In this document: positions 1 to 12,318 of the stretch, piece by piece
How positions within the stretch are numbered: the first letter of the stretch is position 1
Layout: each line of letters begins with the position of its first letter
Source: Apostichopus japonicus
Lineage: Eukaryota > Echinodermata > Holothuroidea > Aspidochirotida > Stichopodidae
Direction: 5' to 3'
DNA: 64,000 nt
Assembly: GCF_037975245.1 (NCBI RefSeq)
Contig: NC_092567.1
Span: forward strand, 23,340,376-23,404,375
Notes under the pieces: model-generated
The model's input: only the letters and a program-made list of their open reading frames with translations
The model's database searches: none
Told to the model about the DNA's origin: nothing
Made by a program: the position numbers and the translations under genes

Positions 1-859
1 CCTGATTATCTCATATTTACTATACTAGTTGCCGACATGAAGAAATATATATATACATATTAAAATATCCCGGAGAGAGCCTTGATTGATACTCAACTTC
101 TAAATTTCGAAACTGATGACCTTGCCTTTCATAAAATACCAATAATTAAATCATAAAAGTTCCAAAACGCATCATGCTGATGATATATTGGTTAAAACTA
201 CGTTTTAACTGTGTCACGCCTCTTCAAAACAATACCAAAGTAATGTCCTGAATCACATGCTTAAATAATCAATGCACGTTCTAACCGACTTATAACAAGA
301 TGGTTTCATAGTACATGTCGACTATGCGTTCATATCGTGAAGACTTTCGAACGCTATGCAATTCAGAAGATCATTGGAAAAGTTTAATTGCGGTTAAAGT
401 AAACAACATGACAACATGTTCATGTAACTTATACAACAAATGTTACTGTAAAAAATGGTCGGTACGTCTGAATCTATGTATACAGGCTTCATAAAGCTAG
501 ATGACTGACATTTTTAGTGCATGTGGATCATATGCTATTGTGAACGTTTTGGGAAGGGGTACACATCCAATATCAGTATTGCCTCAATATGGATGCTTGC
601 AAGCTAAGTAATCGTCACTAAAATGTATTCTTTAACAATAATTTTATTGCCAATCTGTTAAGTATCTTGTATCTTTGTAAAGTATCTTTGTAAAGTATCT
701 TTGTAAAGTATCTTCCATAACTGAGGCTAAGACACATAGTTGACATCGTTCTTTATCGTGAATGATTTAAAGGCTCAGTACCGGCAACCTACCTGAAGTT
801 GCCTTTGAAACCTTTCATTTACAATTTATTCAGTGGATTGGATCTGCGTCGCACTTGAG
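1..859. other. Non-coding stretch, nothing recognised except a short tandem repeat
   Basis: I see no exon-like frame and no recognised element. A perfect 8-bp inverted repeat with a 3-base spacer (GTTAAAAC/GTTTTAAC) lies near 190-208. The 13-bp tandem repeat at 661-714 is listed separately. Confidence 0.6.
661..714. repeat. 13-bp tandem repeat, about four copies
   Basis: The unit AGTATCTTTGTAA repeats in tandem. The first copy is degenerate and the last is cut short. This is a simple minisatellite with no sign of function. Confidence 0.85.
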
Positions 860-999
<140 letters not shown>

Positions 1000-1807
1000 T
1001 TGTTCGACCCGTGTAATTATGTCTCCACGTATACTGAGTCTGCTCATGTGTGTCATATTTACTTCAAATCAGAGTCAATGCTTTTGCTTGGGGTTATTTA
1101 TTTCTCCTCGAAAGGGAATGGAAAAGGAAAAGAAAAGTTTTTATTCTCCTCAATGCCATAGGGATTTAAGGTGCATCATATTTTGTGGCAGCATTTTCTA
1201 TTTCTTAGTGCGGTACAAGCGTGTGTTGTCCCATTAACACGTATCGAAATGTCAAGGAGAGATGGTTTAAAGGGAGAAAGAGAGAGGGAAAAAACTAATG
1301 AACAAAATATAACTCTAGTGATCTTCGAGAATTGATTTAAGTCTACGGAGGGAGATTTGACGCCGTACGGTTTACCTGCCTGGGGACAGACTCATTGTTC
1401 TTTCTTAAACATCGATCTTTTTCACAGAACTTCAAGATGGACTGCAATGAAATATTCCATGTCCCACCAAGCTTTGTCGCTGACGTCACAGCTAAATTGA
1501 ACACGAGATTCTATGTGTCCTATAGTCATTCGGCAATATTTGTTTATTTGAAAAGAGTTAACCAAGTGCAGTTAAGACATGATTTGCTTATAATTTGTTA
1601 TTCATCACTTTATTCAAGATTGTCTAATTTTTAGAGTATTACATAATTCGTCTACTGATATATTACCAGAAACAAGAATAGTATTTTTGTATTTTTACAC
1701 GGTTCATTAAACGTTGATTTTATAGAGCAATGAAAAGGCAGATATATATCGAACCAAGAAAAGGTAATATGGGAAACTTAAACAATACATTAATTTGTTT
1801 TAATAAT
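1000..1807. other. Non-coding stretch, no gene recognised
   Basis: A 79-codon open frame at 1395-1634 has no recognisable domain, and I treat it as chance. An isolated TGACGTCA palindrome (CREB/ATF-type site) lies at 1481-1488. A purine-rich run (GAGAAAGAGAGAGG) sits near 1275. Confidence 0.55.
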
Positions 1808-2220
1808 ATGATCAACGCGTATGGAAATTATCAACACTAGGCTTCAATTTGCTGTATGCATTGCACGGTAGTAAAAACTATCATCTGTCAAATGTGAAAG
1901 ATTTCATTCTTCATTTTGATTTCAGTCTTGCGTATAATTAGTTATAATTATCATATGAATTTATTGGGTTAAAGAATAAAATGTGTCCGTTACTTTGACT
2001 TGGTGACTCTGGTGACATGATCAACGAGTATGGAAAATATGAACACTAGGCTTCAATTTGCTGTATGCATTACACGGTAGTAGACACTATCATCTGTCAA
2101 ATGTGAAGGACTTCATTCTTCATTTTGATTTCACTCTTGCGTATAATTAGTCATGATTATCATATGAATTTATTGAGTTAAAGTATCAAATTTGTCCGTT
2201 AAATTGACTTGGTGACTCTG
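1808..2220. repeat. Tandem duplication, two 209-bp units
   Basis: Unit 1 (1808-2016) and unit 2 (2017-2220) begin with ATGATCAACG and end with TTGGTGACTCTG. They match along almost the whole length with scattered substitutions, by eye around 90 percent. Neither unit has an open frame worth noting. The direct head-to-tail junction with no spacer points to local duplication rather than two independent insertions. Confidence 0.92.
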
Positions 2221-3328
2221 AATGTCTGGTCAAATTGCTGGATTATTGCTGTTTTAGCAATCTCCAACGAGGCCCGGTTTATGCAAGATAAATAGACCAT
2301 ATCATACTTTGAACAAAATGTTTTTCATTATAATGACTTAAATTTGATATGCAACATTAGGAGATTTGTTTCAGTCTTAGATGTATGAGAGAAAGCGTTT
2401 GACTTTTGTCCATCAACTTCATTCACTTTATCAAAAGTGCAGATAATGAAACTCAACTTCGAAATAGCTACATATTTGAATCTTCAACACTTCTTCGCAT
2501 AGACATAGTGATCATATGCAAAATCATATTTAATTATTTCAATATTTTACGTTTTCTTCATTACTTGAAGTTGAATAATGACTAATTAAACTATGGGACT
2601 ATAGTACCAGATTATGTTGCAAATTTACAATAATTATTGCAAAAGCTTCTACAAATATGAAAATGATAAAGATAAAGTAGATTTTTTTTAATTCTTCCAT
2701 AATTCTACCCGAATTTGGTTTCGCTGTTGATCGCATTAATGTTCTCTCCTAAGCAATTTCACTTTGGCTTATAGTGATTTAATAAAGACAACACACAAAA
2801 CAGGATGGTATTTCCTTCCTTGTATCAATACATTGATTTCAGTCATCAATACATCTCTAATTGCAGTATTTGAAAGAGGTATTATGGTAAACTCTTAACC
2901 GGTCGGAGTACCGGCCGGACAGGCGCAGTATTTAATTACATTCACCGAAGTCAAGAAAGGACATGGGAACGTTATTGGTCAGAGTTGAAACCGAAAACCG
3001 CGTTTTACGCTTGGCCGCCACATTTTGTCAAATTCATCAATACTGACATTTATTAAAAAAAAGAAAACTTGCAATCGGATGAAACTAAAACGACGTTTCG
3101 TTATTTCAACAACTGAAGTAAAAATTGAATAATTAACGACTCCATCTGAATTCAAACCTTGTGTCCACCAGATATACTTGTCTCACACCCTAAAACAAAC
3201 TCGACAAATTTCTGATTTTACTGCATTTTACGGGATTTGTGTGGAATGAAGAATCAAAACTCAAACAAAACTTATGCCAGCAGTCCAGGCAGTGTTGTGA
3301 ATTTGCAACGCTGTAAAAGTAATTATTA
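2221..3328. other. Non-coding stretch, nothing recognised
   Basis: AT-rich sequence with no supportable exon. An 18-base string with core CTATGGGACTATAGT near 2588-2605 recurs at 55021-55038. A GC-richer patch (CCGGTCGGAGTACCGGCCGG) lies at about 2900-2919. Confidence 0.5.
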
Positions 3329-3611
3329 GAGTAGCGTGCGTAGGATTTCGGAGGTGGTTGGGAAGGGGGGGGGGTGAGATTTGTAAATTACTAGTTTCAA
3401 GCCGGTGAAATTGTTAAGAAATAATTGATTCGTACCGATAAATAAATTCAAGAATTGAAAATTGAAGCATGACATAGAATAAAGTGCTTACATGCAATAC
3501 CGACTGAGTGATTTTCCACCGACTTGGTGATTTCCCCCGACTGGCTACGGAGTTTGGAGGGGCTGGGTGGGGGGGTTCAAGGCCACCGGCCTCCATTTAT
3601 GCCCGCCACTC
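3329..3611. mobile_element. Degenerate hAT-like miniature element (possible)
   Basis: The left end GAGTAGCGTGCGTA and the right end, read in reverse complement, GAGTGGCGGGCATA form an imperfect terminal inverted repeat. It resembles the CAGTGGCG-type ends of hAT elements. The flanks ATTATTA (3322-3328) and ATTACTA (3612-3618) differ at one base and could be an aged target duplication. G-rich runs follow just inside both ends, as in the two better elements in this window. There is no transposase. Confidence is limited because neither the ends nor the flanks are perfect. Confidence 0.45.
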
Positions 3612-4589
3612 ATTACTACATATATGAATATATAAGGATGCAATATAGACGAACAATAGTCAGCTAAATTTTTTATTAAAAATTGCATATTTATTATACT
3701 GCCAAACCCCACAACACTTCCCTTATCCCTTTAATTTGCTTCACAGTAACGTTCTATGAACGAAATGTTGAAAGCTACAATATGGGACGAATTTTTGACT
3801 GCTAACCAGCATATCCGTGAAATTTAACCTTACAGGTTGTGTACAATGCATAGATTCCTGTACAGGGCTATATTGTTACAGTCGTACTCTTTCGGCGTTC
3901 CACAGTAACATTAGTCAAGCGATAGCCTTAACCCGGCTTAATTTTCAAATCTCAACGGTACTGCTAACGGTTTAAGGAAAGATCAAGTAACACCTTAAAA
4001 TATGATAGTCATTTTCAAGTGAACTGTCATGTCATATTTAGTGACGTATATAGTGACGTATACTAGAAACATTATCATATTTTCTAGAAAACAGAGGGAA
4101 AATTAATGTGGGATGAAAAGTTATTCACCATCGCTGGAATTAATAGACGTCTGGAAATTAAACTAGACAATCTTAAATGTGCAAGCTGGAGACGCTGCTG
4201 AAGAACAAATTGTTACCGTGAGCTCTTCTTCTGTTGCAAGAAAAAAACGACTTGGGTAAGTCAGAATATGATAACAGAACCTTTTTACTGTGTCCTAATA
4301 TTAATTCACTTGAGTATTTTCTTAGAGAAAGTATTCAGGCATAATTTGTGCCTAACATTAGCTGGTAATTGACTGGAGAAACATTAACAAGAATAGCAAT
4401 CAAAAAACAAAGAAAACAAAGAAAAAATAATATACTTTGTCTGTCAGTTGCATGTAGTAGTAGTTACATTTACTAATATATCCAGCGTGATTCGACAAAG
4501 GTGAAAAGTCTTTCAAACACTCTGATCTAATTGTCTACAAACCACGCAGAAATACAGAGTGAGAAAACCGACAAGATAAAGACAAGCTT
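3612..4589. other. Non-coding stretch, nothing recognised
   Basis: No exon-like frame or repeat was found. The region is plain AT-rich sequence with short A-rich patches near 4400-4425. Confidence 0.5.
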
Positions 4590-4750
4590 AATTCACACAG
4601 TCCCACTCAAGAATACACACACGCGCGCACAATTCAGACAATCCCCCTCAAGAATATACACACACGCGCGCGCACAATTCACACAATTCCACTCAAGAAT
4701 ACACACTATACAAATCCCACTCACGCATACATGCACAAACACACGCAAAA
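4590..4750. repeat. CA/CG-rich minisatellite, about three to four irregular units
   Basis: The units carry AATTCACACA, then CCACTCAAGAATACACAC, then an alternating CA/CG core. Unit lengths are about 41, 45 and 36 bases, and a weak fourth copy follows. A 76-codon frame through it is only the translated repeat. The alternating purine-pyrimidine cores (ACACACGCGCGCGC) are the kind that can adopt left-handed Z-DNA. Confidence 0.85.
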
Positions 4751-4758
4751 GAACAACC

Positions 4759-4945
4759 TAGTGCGTTTGGCAGTCAGACTGAGGACCTCATTTTTTTTTG
4801 TCATAGTTAAAGTCCACGTACTTAGACAATACCCCTTTAACAATATAATTCTTCTGAGGACGTGGTGATTTTTTTTTGGAATGACCTCGGAGGACTTGGA
4901 ATTTCTTTGTTCAAGTCCTCAGTCTGTTCCACAAACACCCACATA
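4759..4945. mobile_element. Small inverted-repeat (MITE-like) element
   Basis: About 187 bp bounded by imperfect inverted repeats. The left arm carries GTTTGG then CAGACTGAGGAC. The right arm in reverse complement carries GTTTGTGG then CAGACTGAGGAC. TA dinucleotides lie at both outer edges, which would fit a Tc1/mariner-type TA target, although this is inference. A perfect 9-bp hairpin (GAGGACTTG with CAAGTCCTC, 4890-4898 and 4912-4920) lies near the right arm. A 10-base match to a tRNA B box (GTTCAAGTCC) lies there too, but no A box was seen. There is no coding capacity. Confidence 0.6.
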
Positions 4946-7900
4946 GACGTTTGAACGTTATGCGGAAGTAACTGATTTGATATTGTAAAAACTACAACAT
5001 CAACAAGCACATGGCGTCTAAATCACTCTTGAAAACGAACAAGGTCAAGGTTGAATTACTAACGTCAAACTTAATTTGACTTTTTTAAATTAATTCCAAA
5101 TTCATGTTTATTGAAGGGGAAATTGTTCGATATTGACTCCAAGGTTTTGGGAATAATCGGTAGCGATGTCTTTGATAAAAGAAGAAAATCGTTTGCAAAG
5201 GTGACAATATGTACTTTTTTTTACTACATTAAAACTTGCTGGCTTAATCAGCTGAATATATTTTATGAGTAAATGAAATGATTATAACCTCTTTCAATGC
5301 CAAACAGACAGACAAAAGAAACTTGCAAAAAGCACACATCTTTTTACTGAAACAAACATTACCAACGTTTGTTGGACACAAAATTGACTGTGTTTGAATA
5401 CGTTGTTAATAAATTTTCTTCTCATCCAAGGGGATTGTTAGCTTTGGAGCATTCAAGCTATAGTCTGTGATATGAAATGATCAGCAATTTGTTTGAAAAA
5501 TAAGTAACGGATTTATAGAGAGTTTGAACATTTACTTTATGTTAATGCTAGAAATATTAATAAATATAGTACGCTCAGGTACTTCGACTTTGGGGCAGAT
5601 GTTCAACTGGTAAAAGTTTAATGGTCCGTCTGATGTGTGTTAGTACATGCAATTAGTTTCTAAAGTTGGTAGTTCCATTTTGGCAGTGTGATTGTGCAAT
5701 TGAAAAAAGTATGTTCTTCATAGAAATAAAAAGAGAAAGGAATTAAAACATATTTTGTCAATATTTTAATCATTAGCAGGTTGTAGCGTTCTTTCATTAA
5801 AATTGATTGAGCGGAAACACCTCAAATGGATTTGATTAGCACCATGCTGTTTAAGTGAATGTCGGAGCCTTATTGCACATGTCACAAACCCAACACGAAA
5901 GCTGATTGACATTTGATCTTGTAATGGTTTGAATTTGGTTCATTGTTAAGACCGAGTAAGTTGTAGAAACCCTCCTGTGAAATTAAACTGAGCTCTAGAG
6001 TTTGTTGTACTATGTAACTATTTGCTTTGGTTGATCGAATTATATTCGCGGGGGAATTATACACAAGATGGACGTTTCGACTACCGTTCAGTGCGTGCTG
6101 CGAATTGAAGCCTATTGTTAATATATTTTACATACAACTTGCTTAGGTTGTAATTATGGTTTTGATATGGATAGCAAATTACATTCACAATGTGTTTGAA
6201 TTCATGTAATGATCTCCTCACAGGTATCCTAGCTTCTGGTATTACGCGTTTATTAGATCGTCAGCTATAGTCAGGGAGCTTAATGTACAGAAAAGCCAAC
6301 ATAGCACTTGTCCATCAAATGTTTTGGAGAGGTTTGTTCAATTATTCTTTTACATCACAGACACTCCGTCTACGCCTCGATCGCACTTTTATAGCCATCT
6401 CCTTAAAGGATAAGAGCAGTTCAATGAATAACAACCATATAAGGTATATATCTGTATCTTTGGTGATTAGGTTCAAGTTAGTGCCACGCAGGGTTTTTAT
6501 ACTAGTCAGGCTATAAAGGGAGACATAAAACCCCCAAACTCTCACAAACTGGTGAAAGGAAATGAAACTATCTCTCTTCAATATATAGGCCTATTCAAAT
6601 ATATATATGACAATTTACGAAGATTGTCACGGCGAAGATCGTTCGCTATGTTCTCGCTCGCTTTCACTATATTACAAAAAAAATTTTTGGGCTTCTGTAC
6701 AGAAAACGTGCATCGCCTTTTGCCAACTGGCTAACATTCGAGGAAGATATTTTCATTATAAACGAAATAGAAGATTTTACAACTATACTATCAGTCTGAT
6801 AGGTTTATGTATTAGCAAATGAAGGGAAATGAGCCTTTCAATGTAAAATGTACCATAAGTATACGCGTTAAGATAGAACCATGCATATAGGCCTATATGG
6901 GGTCTGTTATTTTAAGTCCACCGTTACGTTACAACCTCATAAAAAGACACACAATTTGACATAACGCCAGGTAAACGTTCATTTTATGAAAGGATGTTAA
7001 CGTCGTTACGGTTTACCGTAATTACCTCTGCTTCAATGGCTCTGTCAACTCTGTTTTTTTTAGACAGTTTAGACTTAATGACAATTTTATCACTTTGGCA
7101 AGAAGAATTAGTCTTTCCTTTATATTGCTAATTCTGGGGATAGTTTCTCCGTTTATATTGTCGTTCGGTAATTTAAATTGATCATACTAGTATACCCTTA
7201 TTTGATAACGTATACGCATATCGGTACCTATTCCGCAAACTGTTGTTGCAACAACACGACATATGCCAACCGTCTTTATTCAAAGCAAACATTGCCAATT
7301 GATACATTTGGAAATGCTGTTAAATTTATAACCGCTGGTAAATAAATCAGAAAACGACAAGTTCAAATGCTGGTTACTATAGTTTTTTTTTTGGTGTGTC
7401 ACACAAGGAGCTGTCATGCATTTTTCTTATTATTCATGAACCTGTCACGTTTATGATTCTCTTATCTCCATGATTAAATTTGAGACCACAAAGTGTTAAG
7501 TTCGCACCACAAAGATACCTTTGGCTGTCTATAAAATAAATATATATATATACCCGAAAATTCTTAATTTTGTGCCGAACATACGGATTTTCTATACTGT
7601 GCCTCCGCGTTAGTGGATCAAATTTCATGTCAATTCCACATGCCTTTGACGCCGCCCGTCGTTTAAGAGTAATGCCTCCGACGGAATATCTGGACTGCTC
7701 GTTTATTACGATGAAATTGTATTCTTAGAAAGTATATCTTGCCACGCATCGGTTAAAATATGGAAGTGACCCTTAACTCAGGTTTCGTTTTAGCTTGGAT
7801 TTCATCCAACCCGACTTTGTCTCATTTCTTGCCAGTAAAGTTCAAATATCTTTCTGTGGAAAAGACTAGTCCGTCCTGGTTTTGGTAGAAGGTGTCATTT

Positions 7901-10440
7901 GATTGACAACGCACTTACTTTGTTCAAGTGATGTGTTATAGTTACTTCCTGCAAATCAGTAGATCGATGGGTCATGAACTATCAAAATCATCACTTAACC
8001 AGACAAATTATTCCACAATATGTTTGACTTTTGATTGCAAAATATTGCGATTCACTATTTGAGAGTGTCCAGCGTGATGATATCGTGAACTCAACTACTT
8101 GTTTGTTATGCAGCTTTCTGCCGATTCAACTCCTTAACACTAGTCAAGATTCTTTAATCTACATAAGAACTAAATGGGCAAGATTTCACTCTCATGGCAA
8201 AGAATAAATTCAACATTCTTATAAGAGTTATCACTTTGGATAATCAACACTGGTTACAAAGATGTATATATGATGCACGAAATTAGGATCAAAAAGCTTC
8301 GTAGTTGTAAGTAAATGAACCAAGAAAACCTGAGAAAGCTCGTTTTTATTGAGCTGAAAGCAAAAGAAGGACATTTTTGGAGAAGTTGACGACGTGACTT
8401 ATTGCAGATTTACAGTAAAATTTAAAAGTCAGACTACCTGACGTTTTGATCTTCAGGATAATCTGCCTTGCCAGCATTTTGCCCGAAGGCAAAATACTTG
8501 TTCCTATAGTATCGACCCGTAAAATACCTACTCCCGTGTATTGTCTGTATATTTCCGAAACATTTGGTTCTAGAAGAAGTGCTTTATTTCTTCAATGTCA
8601 CAAAGGAATTGACCGTGGCGATTAATAAAGCCCTGGTCACTCAGCAGTAAATTTAATTTTGTGTTAAGTAAATTAAAACGAAATCTTTCTCAATTGGCTT
8701 TGACCAACGTGATTGTAATAAGCCCACTGTTAAAGGAGCATACTATCAAAATTTGCCACACCGCGGGGAGACCAGCCTGTATCGAAACTGTGCATACACG
8801 TAACATATAGAAAATGTGGGACCATTGGAAGAGGTATCCTGCTTTCGTGGCTACCTAGTCAATAATAAAACGGTTAGCCTGTTGGCGTTTCGAAACGTGA
8901 TATCTTACGTTTGCCTTTATTTAAATATAGCAGAACCACATATCCATGCATTCACTGCTTAAACAATTCTATTGTCATTACACACATTAGAAATATGATT
9001 GTATACAATTTCTTTGTATTGACATATATAATCTGAATAATATTTTGCACTCGTCAGTCTCTGTATATTCATTAATCGAAATTTACTTTATATAACCAAA
9101 GATGAACAGATATAGAATGACGAAAAGTAACAAATAAATAAGCCGCAATCATGAATGTCGTAGGCTAATTTTCTTTCTTCTTTTCAAGCAGATTTAGACT
9201 ATAAGTCTTAAAGTTTCCGTCTTTTCATCCTCTTAATTTATGCTCTCCCGAATTGCATTAAACAGAACAAGGAGATGACGCAGAGCCATCTATGTAAATT
9301 TCATTGGTAGTTACTAGATATCAGCAGAAACAGTCTTTACAAAATGGCGTTATTGTAATCCTGAAGCAGCTCTTACAAAAGAAAAAGGAAAAAAAAAAGA
9401 ATTATGTAAAGAACTCACCAATTTGGGGCAAGTTTCTCTGTTGTTTACTATCATGTAGTGCTTCTAAGCACTCGTACGAACAGAATGAGCAGTTAGAATA
9501 TCATGCTAAACAGTGCTTTAAAACATGGTATGTTAGTACTGCAGTTGATAGAGTGGTCTTAATATTAGGAAGTTGTCCCAACTGGCTGACAGAACTTAAT
9601 GAAGTATCTAGCATATACTAAATCTTAAAAGAGGGTTTCGCATTTATTGTAGGGAAGTATGGAAGTCGATCGTGTTACCAACATTACATCTCAATTCTCT
9701 GTGTAACTTTCCTCAGTTAGAACACGGAGTTTTCAGAATAGTTAGTGAAAGAAAAACCTGTTCAATATACATTTTCTTACTTGTCGAGTCTTTAGTTTTA
9801 TTATATGATAACCAACAATAGTTGTTGCGTTGTGTGCCCTCTTAGGAAGTTTCTCTCAAACACCGAATATTCCTTTAAGTCTTTGAACGACCTTCGTGTA
9901 CAAGGACCAGCCTCCCAAACGCACTAAAAGAATGCTTGATTATATTAAAACAAGAGTCTCGCATCTCGGGGATCAAGTGTTTCGGACAGCTTTTGAGATT
10001 TCGCGCTGTTGATCGTCTTATACGCGAGGCGTGCAATGTTCGGATGCACTTGTGAATTCTGAAGAAAAATTAGGGCCTTGGGAAGGGGACTTGGTAGAAA
10101 CGATTTCATCGCAAAAAAAGAAGCACTTGATTTCTAAACGAGGATAAAATTGCATTGTAATAGTTATTATGTCTATAAAATACGGACAGTTTACACCGGA
10201 GAACAAATAGTGGTATTTTAATGCATTTCGAAATACCTTTTGGACAGATATGTTAATAAATAGTGGGTTTGATAAACTAATTGTGTCATACCTGGATGCT
10301 GTATTTGATGAGTTTTCGGCATCCGTACACATGGTTCAGAATATTATCTTAAGCAGCCCACTACGTCTATAAGGGAGACACGTCAATGTGCTAATATCAC
10401 ACATTACATGATATGTTTAGAATTCCCGATGGCATCGATA
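4946..10440. other. Long non-coding stretch with no recognised element
   Basis: About 5.5 kb of AT-rich sequence with no exon I can support. The longest open frame (9304-9621, 105 codons, plus strand) and one at 10018-10332 (minus) have no recognisable domain or signal peptide. Two TAGGCCTA octamers lie at 6586-6593 and 6888-6895. A perfect 14-bp palindrome, GTTGTTGCAACAAC, lies at about 7240. A TTTTGCC/GGCAAAA hairpin lies near 8480. Confidence 0.5.
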
Positions 10441-10572
10441 AACATGTTGAGATATTATTTCCTTATTATTATTATTATTATTCATTATTCCTATCATTTA
10501 CTCCTGATAAAATTGTGTTCGGGTAATCTATAGGTTTTACTTTACACTGTACTCTCCTGTCATTATGCTAAT

Positions 10573-10671
<99 letters not shown>

Positions 10672-10797
10672 AGTGTGTGTGTGTATGAATGTATTTCCGT
10701 CTTTTGACGTGTCCGGTGACTCTAGGATTTACTATACATTGTACTCTTTAGTGAGTCTACTGGTAGAGGGGCACTATTCAATAAAACTAAACTAAGG
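10440..10797 (+). repeat. Possible degraded LINE 3' tail enclosing a (TA)n expansion
   Basis: A TTA-repeat patch (about 10463-10482) is followed by two diverged copies of a roughly 40-bp string (10519-10560 and 10712-10750, both ending TTGTACTCT or CTGTACTCT). The copies flank the (TA)n tract. The segment ends with GGGGCACTATTCAATAAAACTAAAC, including AATAAA. Short G-rich, AATAAA-bearing tails of this style occur at the 3' ends of several invertebrate non-LTR retrotransposons. No coding part is attached, so this is a low-confidence inference. Confidence 0.3.
10577..10668. repeat. (TA)n microsatellite, about 92 bp
   Basis: An almost pure AT alternation that passes into a short (GT)n run at 10671-10685. 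It is one of the cleanest and longest dinucleotide runs in the window. Confidence 0.97.
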
Positions 10798-12079
10798 TAG
10801 CAGCTTTCGAGTTGAAAGTTCAAATATATAGCGTAACTTAGGATCTGGTTTCAAAACGTTCAGTGATGCAAGTAGACATTTTAATAAATTACTTGTCTCA
10901 TTACATCGTTAATAGTCCTTGTGTAGTTTTGTTATTAATATTCTTATTACAATTCCATAAGTCAAGCGAGAATTTCCATGAAATCTTGTAAATGACAGAA
11001 ATACCACGACAGAGGATCCCTCACTTGGTACACCAAACAATTATTCCCATTTTCATTCAATCACATGAGAAAAGTTACATTTCTCGGAAGAAAAAAAAAA
11101 AAACGTCGAACTCTATTTCTTTACAGATTGGTAGTTTTCACATACGAATAACATAATGTCAACACACATACACACACACATCCTGCCCTTCGACCATATC
11201 TCTAAAATAATAATATTTCTACTTTCTCGTACCGAAACCAATAACTTAATAACAGAGTGCAACGTTTTTATGTTTTGATTTCGAAGTGATCTGCATGTCT
11301 GCTGGTCGATTTTTTTCTTCAATTTTATGTCATTTTGATGAAATACTTATATTGATTTGTCACTCAAAAAGTACACATCTGCTGTCGGAAATGCGTTAGC
11401 ATTGTCGATAATCAACAGTCCGTTTCATTTTTACTCTGTCACTAATTGAGCTTAGAAATTCAACAAATGAGCGGAGGTAATTTTTCTTTTTTTTTCTTGC
11501 CATGGTTTCTCACCTTCAATGCCAATTAAAACTGAAGCACATATACGACTTTGGATTCACAAATCGAATAAAGAAGGTATCTGGCAACATTAGTGATAAC
11601 CAGGAAATGTTATTACTGTATAGGTACATTACAATACATAACACATGTGGACACTTCATGGTAATTTGGCTTACTTTTTAAAACATAAATAACACAAGTT
11701 TGCTTAAATAGCGTTTTATTGCCAATGCAGCAAATCTAAATAACCATTTCTTTAAAGCTTAAAGTGTTACTAATATTTTTTTGTAAACTTGCGGTTTAAC
11801 CATAATGACAGCAGAATAGTCTCATATATATTCACGCAACAGCTGCAATACACCAAACCGTACGGTAATACACGAACCTATGGTATCTTAGAAAGTCATA
11901 GTACTGCCGAGAAGTATTGCTTGGCGATGTGTGTTTATACAGAAGTACCCTATCCTTTACCTATAAGGACCATTCTTTACCTATAATGACCCTATAATGA
12001 CCAGGCGCGGATGTATACGTGCAGGTGGGAATGTGGGGGTGTACAAATCCTCATTTCAACCCACACAAATATCAAAAGA
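10798..12079. other. Non-coding stretch, nothing recognised
   Basis: Contains an A14 tract near 11089 and a short CA run near 11165. A small CCTATAATGAC direct repeat lies near 11980. From 12001 the sequence CAGGCGCGGAT resembles a hAT-type end, but I found no matching second end. Confidence 0.45.
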
Positions 12080-12318
12080 AGTTATCAGCTCAACTTTGTA
12101 TGAATATACCTAATTATATGTCTTATTTATAATGTAAATAAACTTCGGAAAGCACAATTTCACGCCTATATTTTATCTTATTTTATTTTTCTTGGGGTGG
12201 GAACACACCTAGTTAGCAGCTTAACCATGCATGTTTACCTAATGATATGTGATATTCATGTCTAAATATGCCTCATTTTACTCTCTTTTTTCTGGGTGAT
12301 GGGATTACACCTAATGTA
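12080..12318. repeat. Degenerate tandem duplication, period about 131 bp
   Basis: Unit 1 (12080-12210) and the shorter unit 2 (12211-12318) share ordered blocks: AGTTANCAGCT, ACCTAATNATATGT, a GCCT-ATTTTA-TCT stretch, a T-rich run, GGGGTG and ACACCTA. They differ by many substitutions and small gaps. This is an older event than the duplication at 1808. Confidence 0.75.

Noticed and set aside
3414-3596. Minus-strand 60-codon frame with Pro/Gly-rich start
   Set aside because: The Pro-rich part is only the GC-rich end of the possible hAT-like element.
4908-4920. GTTCAAGTCC, a B-box match that would suggest a tRNA-derived SINE
   Set aside because: No A box upstream at the proper distance. The bases are better explained as one arm of a perfect hairpin.
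12001-12060. CAGGCGCGGAT as a hAT-type end, also CAGACGCGGAT near 25811
   Set aside because: No matching inverted end or 8-bp duplication was found nearby for either.
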